Source: Sphingomonas_E sp042693015 (lineage in GTDB: Bacteria > Pseudomonadota > Alphaproteobacteria > Sphingomonadales > Sphingomonadaceae). Taken from it: DNA of 64,000 nucleotides. The stretch's first letter is position 1. Every line of letters starts with the position of its first letter. The stretch lies in NCBI RefSeq assembly GCF_042693015.1, contig NZ_CP170544.1, positions 4,278,001 through 4,342,000 on the forward strand, written 5' to 3'. Shown here in pieces: positions 59,167-64,000 of the stretch. Made by a program: the position numbers and the translations under genes. Below the pieces are notes generated by a model that was not told the origin of the DNA, ran no database searches, and worked only from the letters and a program-made list of their open reading frames with translations.

Positions 59167-60302
59167 CGTGCGGCTCCCTGTGCCGGCGCGGGCGTCGCCG
59201 CGGGCTCCGGACGCCGCAATTGCTGGAGCGGAAGGTAGGGCTGCACGCCGTTTGCCTCGATCACGGTCTTGTCGGTCTTGGCCAGAACCTTCTCCATCGT
59301 CTCATAATACATGCGCCGGCGGGTCACATCGGGCGCGAGCTTATATTCGGCATAGACCTTGTCGAACGCCTGCGCCTCGCCCGAGGCCTTGGCGGTGAGC
59401 TGGAGCGCATAAGCGCGCGCCTGGTTGAGATAGGATTGCGCGAGCTGCTGCGCCGACGTCACTTCCTTGAAGGCATCGTTCACCGCGGCCGGCGGATCGG
59501 CCTGCTTGATCGCCACGCCCTGCACGGCGACGCCGGCGCGATAGCTGTCGAGCAGCTCCTGCATCCGGGCGGCGACGCGCGCCTCGATCTGGCTGCGCTG
59601 CGGGCCGATCGCCTGGTTGAGTGTCACGCGCGACAATTCCTCGCGCATCGCGCTCTCGGCGACTTCCTTGATCGTGTCCTCGGGGTCCGCCAGTTCGAAC
59701 AGGAAGAGTTCGGGATCGCGGATGTTCCAGCGTGCCGAATAAGCGAGGTCGACGATATTCTGGTCGCCGGTCAGCACCAGATTTTCGGAGCTTTCGCTGG
59801 TCGACCCGATATCGACGGTGCGGATCTCGTCGACATCGATCTTTTGCACGAACTCGATCGGCGCCGGCAGCGAGAAGTTGAGGCCGGTGCCCATGGTGCG
59901 GGCATAGGAACCGAAGAAGGTGACGACGCCGCGCTGCTGCGGGCCGATCGTGTGGACGCAGGTGCCGCCGATCCACAGCAGCACGAAGACGATGATGCCC
60001 CAGAACCAGATCGGCTTGCCACCGAATTCGGGGATGCCGCCCATGCCGCCGCCGCCGCTGCCCATCTTCTCGCGCCCCTTGCGGAGCAACTCGTCGAGCG
60101 CGCTGGGGCCCTGGCCGCCCTTGCCGCCGCCGGGCGGGCGCTTGCGCGGCGGTTGGCTCCAGGGGTTGCGCGGGCCAAGCCCGCCGCCGTCCCCGCCACC
60201 ACCGCCGGAACCACCTGAACCGCCGCCGCCCCACGGGCCACCTCCGTCGCTCTCGTTCAGATGGACGGTGGAAGATGCGGACGGACCGGAATTCTGTTGC
60301 AT
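59163..60302 (-). CDS. hflK: Protease modulator HflK
   Basis: 379 residues from ATG at 60302; ATG 60311 overlaps a -10-like box, so the inner one is preferred. The cytoplasmic N-terminus is extremely Gly-rich (about 23-45) and Pro/Lys-rich, as known for HflK. A transmembrane helix (WFWGIIVFVLLWIGGTCV) near 96-113 follows. The band-7 domain has RGVVTFFGSYART, GLNFSLPAPIEFV, LTGDQNIVDLAYSARWNI and REELSRVTLNQAIGPQR. Partner of HflC and FtsH. Divergent from the Mrp gene, 60 bp between starts. Ribosome site not visible; the mRNA may be leaderless. Confidence 0.93.
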   Translation of the reverse strand: MQQNSGPSASSTVHLNESDGGGPWGGGGSGGSGGGGGDGGGLGPRNPWSQPPRKRPPGGGKGGQGPSALDELLRKGREKMGSGGGGMGGIPEFGGKPIWFWGIIVFVLLWIGGTCVHTIGPQQRGVVTFFGSYARTMGTGLNFSLPAPIEFVQKIDVDEIRTVDIGSTSESSENLVLTGDQNIVDLAYSARWNIRDPELFLFELADPEDTIKEVAESAMREELSRVTLNQAIGPQRSQIEARVAARMQELLDSYRAGVAVQGVAIKQADPPAAVNDAFKEVTSAQQLAQSYLNQARAYALQLTAKASGEAQAFDKVYAEYKLAPDVTRRRMYYETMEKVLAKTDKTVIEANGVQPYLPLQQLRRPEPAATPAPAQGAAR

Positions 60303-60309
60303 GGACGTC

Positions 60310-60315
60310 ATTATA
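60310..60315 (-). promoter_or_regulatory. -10-like box implying a leaderless hflK transcript
   Basis: TATAAT on the minus strand at 60315-60310 lies seven bases before ATG 60302. If used, transcription would start about one base before the start codon. The -35 region (CTATTT) is weak, so this is a tentative promoter. Confidence 0.4.
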
Positions 60316-60362
60316 GGTAGCGAAACGCGGAAAAATAGTGCCATCCGCCGATAGCGTAGCCT

Positions 60363-61388
60363 ATGGCGCGGAATATGACCGATTCCGACGCCTTCGCCGC
60401 CGCCCTCGACACCATCGCCGACCCGCTTTCGGGCAAGGGCCTGATCGAAAGCGGGCGCTGTGCCGCGCCGCGCGTAAACGCCGTCGACAAGGTAGCCAGC
60501 GTGATCCTGGACGTGACCGGACTGTCGGGGGATGACCGCGCCAAGGTGGAGCGCGCGATCCGCGGAAAACTGATCGGCCTCAACGGGATACGTGACGTCC
60601 GCATCGCCATGACGGCGGAAAAGACGGCACGCAAGCTGATCGCCGTCGGCAGCGGCAAGGGCGGCGTCGGCAAGTCCACCGTCGCCGCCAACCTCGCCGT
60701 GGCGCTCAAGCGGCTGGGGGTGAAAGTGGGGTTGGTCGATGCCGACATCTATGGCCCCTCGCAGGCGCGGCTGATGGCGAGCGAGGGCAAGCGCCCCGAG
60801 GCCGAGAACCAGAAACTGTTGCCGATCGCGACCGATTTCGGCGTGCCGATGCTTTCCATGGCGCATCTGGTGAAGCCGGGCCAGGCGATCGCGTGGCGCG
60901 GGCCGATGGCGGGCAATGCGCTCGGCCAACTGATCGACGCCGATTGGGGCGAGGCCGAGATCATCATCGTCGATCTGCCGCCCGGCACCGGCGACGTGCA
61001 GCTTTCCTTGATCGCCAAGCACAAGCCGGCGGGCGCGATCATCGTTTCGACCCCGCAGGATCTGGCGCTGATCGATGCGACCCGCGCGATCGACCTGTTC
61101 AACCAGGCGACCGTGCCGATCATTGGCATTGTCGAAAATATGGCGGGCTATGCCTGCCCGCATTGCGGCGAGGTGAGCGACCCCTTCGGCGCGGGCGGGG
61201 CGGAGACGGCGGCGCAGTCGCTCGGCGTGCCCTTCCTCGGGCGAATTCCGCTGGAGATCGCCATCCGCAAGGCATCCGACGCCGGCCAGCCGCCGGCGGC
61301 ATCGGGTGAGGCGATCGCCCAGCCCTTCCTCGACATTGCCGGCGCGCTGATGGGCTGGCTGAACGCGAAGGCCGTTCCTACGTTCTGA
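60363..61388 (+). CDS. Mrp/NBP35-family iron-sulfur cluster carrier ATPase
   Basis: 341 residues from ATG at 60363; ATG 60375 is possible. N-terminal FeoB/MIP18-like domain (about 10-90), then a deviant Walker A AVGSGKGGVGKSTVAANLA near 95-113, VDADIYGPSQ, DLPPGTGDVQLSL (switch region) and the C-terminal CPHC motif (MAGYACPHCG) that binds the bridging cluster. Carries Fe-S clusters to apo-proteins in the cytoplasm. Also called ApbC. The CoA-binding-protein gene follows on the same strand after 23 bp. Confidence 0.93.
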   Translation: MARNMTDSDAFAAALDTIADPLSGKGLIESGRCAAPRVNAVDKVASVILDVTGLSGDDRAKVERAIRGKLIGLNGIRDVRIAMTAEKTARKLIAVGSGKGGVGKSTVAANLAVALKRLGVKVGLVDADIYGPSQARLMASEGKRPEAENQKLLPIATDFGVPMLSMAHLVKPGQAIAWRGPMAGNALGQLIDADWGEAEIIIVDLPPGTGDVQLSLIAKHKPAGAIIVSTPQDLALIDATRAIDLFNQATVPIIGIVENMAGYACPHCGEVSDPFGAGGAETAAQSLGVPFLGRIPLEIAIRKASDAGQPPAASGEAIAQPFLDIAGALMGWLNAKAVPTF

Positions 61389-61411
61389 TCTCGTCCCAGG
61401 AGGAGATCGTC

Positions 61412-61840
61412 ATGCCGCTCACGTCCGACGAAGATATTGCCGCCTTGTTGTCGGAGGTCCGCACCATCGCATTGGTGGGCGCCTCCGACCGGCCCGACCG
61501 GCCGAGCTATGGCGTGATGCGCTTCCTGCAGAACCACGGTTATCGCGTCATCCCGGTCAACCCGCAGATCACCGGCGAGCATGTCCATGGCGAGTTCGTC
61601 TGGCGCGAGCTTGCGCAATTGGGCGACCCGATCGACATGGTCGATATCTTCCGCCGGCCCGAGGCAGCGGGTGAAGCCGTCGACCAGGCGATCGCGATCG
61701 GCGCCAAGGCGGTGTGGATGCAGTTGGGCGTGATCAACGAGGCCGCGGCCGCTCGCGCGGAGGCTGCCGGTCTGAAGGTCGTGATGGACCGCTGCCCCGC
61801 GATCGATATTCCGCGGCTCAGACTGCCGCCGGTTGCTTGA
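61412..61840 (+). CDS. CoA-binding domain protein (YccU-like)
   Basis: 142 residues, AGGAGGAGA ribosome site. A Rossmann-like fold with IALVGASDRPDRPSYGVMRFLQNHGYRVIPVNP at about 19-51 (GAS loop), then VDIFRRPEAAGEAVDQAI and WMQLGVINEAAAARAEAAGL and a final VMDRCPAIDIPRL. This matches small CoA-binding proteins of the YccU group, related to succinyl-CoA ligase alpha N-domains. Its function is unknown. Confidence 0.88.
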   Translation: MPLTSDEDIAALLSEVRTIALVGASDRPDRPSYGVMRFLQNHGYRVIPVNPQITGEHVHGEFVWRELAQLGDPIDMVDIFRRPEAAGEAVDQAIAIGAKAVWMQLGVINEAAAARAEAAGLKVVMDRCPAIDIPRLRLPPVA

Positions 61841-61884
61841 ACGCAAATTGGCCATCCGGAACACGCCGATTGCCTAAACGCCAT

Positions 61885-61912
61885 CGTCATGCTGAAACCT
61901 GTTTCGGCGTGA
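61885..61912. repeat. Single unit of the palindromic repeat family
   Basis: CGTCATGCTGAAACCTGTTT and on to CGGCGTGA keeps the CGTCA end and a self-complementary core (ATGCTGAAAC / GTTTCGGCGT with two G-T pairs). It lies between the CoA-binding-protein gene and the HerA-like gene, and no partner unit is seen nearby. Confidence 0.6.
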
Positions 61913-61928
61913 AGATGGAGTAGATGAC

Positions 61929-63614
61929 ATGACCGACGCGACGGGCATCTTCATCGGGGCGAGCCCCACGGCAGGGCCGCAGGAACTCAATCTTCGCCGC
62001 GCCAACCGCCACGGCCTCGTCGCGGGCGCGACCGGCACCGGCAAGACGGTGACCTTGCAGGGTATCGTCGAAGGCTTTTCGAAGCTCGGCGTGCCCGTCT
62101 TCGTCGCCGATGTGAAGGGTGATCTGTCCGGCATGGCGCTGGCCGGGTCCCCGACCGATAAGCTGCATTCGGTCTGGGCCGCGCGCGCCGCCGAGATCGG
62201 CTACACTGACTGGGCCTATGCCGACAATCCGGTGATCTTCTGGGATCTGTTCGGGGAACAGGGCCACCCCGTCCGCACCACCGTATCGGAAATGGGGCCG
62301 CTGCTGCTGGCGCGGCTGATGGGCCTCAACGATGTGCAGGAAGGCGTTCTGTCGATCGCCTTCCGCGTCGCCGACGAACAGGGGCTGCTCCTCCTCGATC
62401 TCGGCGATCTCCAGGCGATGCTCGCTTATCTCGGTGAGAATGCGGCCGATCTCACCACCCGCTACGGCAATGTCACCAAGCAGAGCGTCGGTTCGATCCA
62501 GCGCCAGCTCCTCCAGCTCGAAAGCCAAGGCGGCGACAAATTCTTCGGCGAACCTGCGCTCGACATTGCCGATTTCATTGGTGCGGACGAACAGGGCCGG
62601 GGCTTCGTCAATGTCCTCGCCGCCGACAAATTGATGGCGAGCCCCAAGCTCTACGCCACCTTCCTGCTCTGGCTGCTCTCCGAACTGTTCGAGACGCTGC
62701 CCGAGGTGGGCGACCCCGAAAAGCCCAAGCTCGTCTTCTTCTTCGACGAGGCCCATCTGCTGTTCGACGAGGCGCCCGATGCGCTGCTCGACAAGATCGA
62801 GCAGGTGGTGCGGCTGATCCGATCCAAGGGCGTCGGCGTCTATTTCATCACCCAGAACCCGATCGACATTCCCGAGAAGGTGGCGGGCCAGCTCGGCAAC
62901 CGCGTCCAGCACGCGCTGCGCGCCTTCACGCCGCGCGATCAGAAGGCGGTGAAGTCCGCCGCCGAAACCTTCCGCGCCAATCCCGACATCAATGTCGAAA
63001 CTGCGATCACCGAATTGAAGGTCGGCGAGGCCTTGGTCTCGCTGCTTCAGGCCGATGGTTCGCCGTCGCCGGTGCAGCGGACCCTGATCAAGCCGCCGTG
63101 CAGCCGCGTTGGGCCGCTCAATGAAAAGGAGCGCGCGATCATCCGTTCGGTCTCGCCGGTCGACGGCAAATATGAAAATGCGGTCGATCGCGAATCGGCC
63201 GAGGAGATATTGGCCGCCAAGGCGGGCGAGGCGCAGGCCGCCGCTGCCGAAGCCAAGGCCGCGGCCGAACAGGCCAAGCTCGATGCCGTGCAGGCCAAGG
63301 AAGATGAGAAAGCCCGCATCACTGCCGAGCGGGAGGCGGCGCGTCTCGCCAAGGAGGCGGAGCGCGATCGTCTCGCCGCCCAGCGCGAAGCCGCACGCGA
63401 AGCGGCGCGCCAGGCGAAGGAGGATGCCAAGCCCGGCGCCTGGGACAAGGCGATCACCTCGGCGACGCGATCGGCATCCTCGTCGGTCGGCCGCCAGGTG
63501 GCGAACGAGATCGGCCGCCAGATCTTCGGCGGCAGCGGCCGCGGCTCTTCCGGAGGCGGCATTGCCGGCCAGCTCGTGCGCGGCATTTTGGGCGGGCTGT
63601 TCAAGGGGCGGTGA
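61929..63614 (+). CDS. HerA-like ATPase (DUF853 family)
   Basis: 561 residues. P-loop ATPase of the HerA/FtsK clade: N-terminal NLRRANRHGLVAGATGTGKTVTLQ with Walker A GATGTGKT near 33-40, VFVADVKGDLSGMA, a central domain including VFFFDEAHLLFDEAPDALLDKIEQVVRLIRSKG (Walker B DEAH at about 271-274), FITQNPIDIPEKVAGQLGNRVQHALRAFTPRDQKAV with the Arg finger. A long Ala/Lys/Glu-rich coiled coil covers about 425-500, and the C-terminal tail is Gly-rich. It has no NurA-like neighbour. Function unknown. Confidence 0.85.
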   Translation: MTDATGIFIGASPTAGPQELNLRRANRHGLVAGATGTGKTVTLQGIVEGFSKLGVPVFVADVKGDLSGMALAGSPTDKLHSVWAARAAEIGYTDWAYADNPVIFWDLFGEQGHPVRTTVSEMGPLLLARLMGLNDVQEGVLSIAFRVADEQGLLLLDLGDLQAMLAYLGENAADLTTRYGNVTKQSVGSIQRQLLQLESQGGDKFFGEPALDIADFIGADEQGRGFVNVLAADKLMASPKLYATFLLWLLSELFETLPEVGDPEKPKLVFFFDEAHLLFDEAPDALLDKIEQVVRLIRSKGVGVYFITQNPIDIPEKVAGQLGNRVQHALRAFTPRDQKAVKSAAETFRANPDINVETAITELKVGEALVSLLQADGSPSPVQRTLIKPPCSRVGPLNEKERAIIRSVSPVDGKYENAVDRESAEEILAAKAGEAQAAAAEAKAAAEQAKLDAVQAKEDEKARITAEREAARLAKEAERDRLAAQREAAREAARQAKEDAKPGAWDKAITSATRSASSSVGRQVANEIGRQIFGGSGRGSSGGGIAGQLVRGILGGLFKGR

Positions 63615-63627
63615 CGCCCTCCACCGC

Positions 63628-63719
63628 CGTCACCCTGAACTTGTTTCAGGGTCCAGCGTGCGGCAATCGGTGTCGGCGCCTGTTGCACGGTGGATGCTGA
63701 AAACAAGTTCAGCATGACG
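63628..63719. repeat. Inverted repeat pair of the CTTG palindrome family
   Basis: Left arm 63628-63655 (CGTCACCCTGAACTTGTTTC, then AGGGTCCA) and right arm 63691-63719 (complement reading CGTCATGCTGAACTTGTTTT, then CAGCATCCA). Each is a hairpin with a CTTG loop; the stem bases change together (ACCCTGAA/TTTCAGGGT in one, ATGCTGAA/TTTTCAGCAT in the other). It lies 14 bp after the HerA-like gene. Confidence 0.88.
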
Positions 63720-63734
63720 GAAGGGAATAGTTCG

Positions 63735-64000
63735 ATGTCGTTGCTCGCCGCATTGCTGCTGGCCCAGGCCGCTCCCGCGCCCGTCCCCGCGGACATAGCG
63801 GGCTATTATAACGGTTCCCGCATGGAGCTCGCCGCCGAACTCGTTCTCCATCCCGACGGGCGTTTCGACTATGGCCTGTCCTACGGCGCGCTCGACGAAG
63901 TGGCGGCGGGGCAATGGAGCGTTTCGGAAGGCGCGGTGGTGCTGGAAAGCGATCCGGTGCGCCCGCCCGTCTACAGCTTCTCGGATCTCGGGGCCGAACA
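63735..64000 (+). CDS. N-terminal part of an exported protein of unknown function
   Basis: The frame is open from ATG 63735 to the window end, about 88 residues visible; GGAAGGGA lies ten bases upstream. A short signal-like start (SLLAALLLAQAAPAPVPA) is followed by GYYNGSRMELAAELVLHPDGRFDYGLSYGALDEVAAGQWSVS, split here only for reading. The alternating pattern with LHPDGRF and GQW resembles small periplasmic beta-sheet proteins. Family not recognised. C-terminus lies outside the window. Confidence 0.6.
   Translation, partial: MSLLAALLLAQAAPAPVPADIAGYYNGSRMELAAELVLHPDGRFDYGLSYGALDEVAAGQWSVSEGAVVLESDPVRPPVYSFSDLGAE

Noticed and set aside
1..64000. CRISPR arrays, tRNA genes, prophage or integrase genes
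   Set aside because: No regularly spaced direct repeats, cloverleaf-capable sequences with a TTCRANNY-type T arm, or phage/integrase motifs were seen on reading both strands. Small or degenerate cases could be missed without a search tool.

Overview
The window looks like chromosomal DNA from a sphingomonad (Sphingomonadaceae, Alphaproteobacteria). It is GC-rich with strong G/C preference at third codon positions. It carries a SciP/DUF1153 cell-cycle regulator, a zwf-pgl-edd Entner-Doudoroff operon, an argH-lipoprotein-lysA cluster, thrS-hisN, hflKC-degP, and palindromic intergenic repeats whose conserved loop reads CTTG. No rRNA, tRNA, CRISPR array, prophage or insertion sequence was found.

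Positions 1-17053 form a surface-polysaccharide island, more AT-rich and mosaic than the rest. It holds the start of a polymerase-like membrane protein (minus strand, cut by the window edge), an exported beta-helix protein, a sugar-phosphate transferase that would start the repeat unit, and a tightly overlapping pseudaminic acid operon. That operon runs pseC, pseF, a decayed methylase remnant, pseG, a formyltransferase-like gene in the usual pseH position, and pseI. Two glycosyltransferases follow, then a dehydratase/reductase/2-epimerase set for a UDP-L-6-deoxy-HexNAc (L-QuiNAc, L-RhaNAc or L-FucNAc type) with a WbuB-like transferase, and finally an acyltransferase. No pseB is visible. The CapE/WbjB-type dehydratase makes the same intermediate as PseB and could supply both sugars.

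Positions 17207-32691 are mostly housekeeping and envelope genes: a DUF445 protein, an RND efflux pump with its adaptor, two GlsB/YeaQ-family membrane proteins around a SIMPL protein, sciP, mnmA, a CorA/ZntB transporter, a siroheme-synthase N-domain gene whose conserved start site reads ACG, galU, lysA, a small lipoprotein, argH and a divergent TlpA-like lipoprotein. Positions 32700-38802 hold a perfect inverted repeat, a sigma-54 promoter driving glnK-amtB, a DUF442-type phosphatase, recQ, a YhhQ-type transporter and argB. The only gene-free stretch above 300 bases (38803-39116) contains a minus-strand candidate small RNA: an ideal Shine-Dalgarno, an 18-codon ORF, four hairpins and a canonical terminator.

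Positions 39117-64000 carry a lipoprotein, an MFS transporter, an outer-membrane-type protein, a MATE pump, zwf-pgl-edd, an AsmA protein, thrS-hisN, a hydrolase and TPR pair, a NupC transporter, a two-domain VOC protein, degP, hflKC, an Mrp ATPase, a CoA-binding protein, a HerA-like ATPase and a truncated exported protein. Repeat units of one family sit in five intergenic gaps and probably fold as hairpins at transcript ends.
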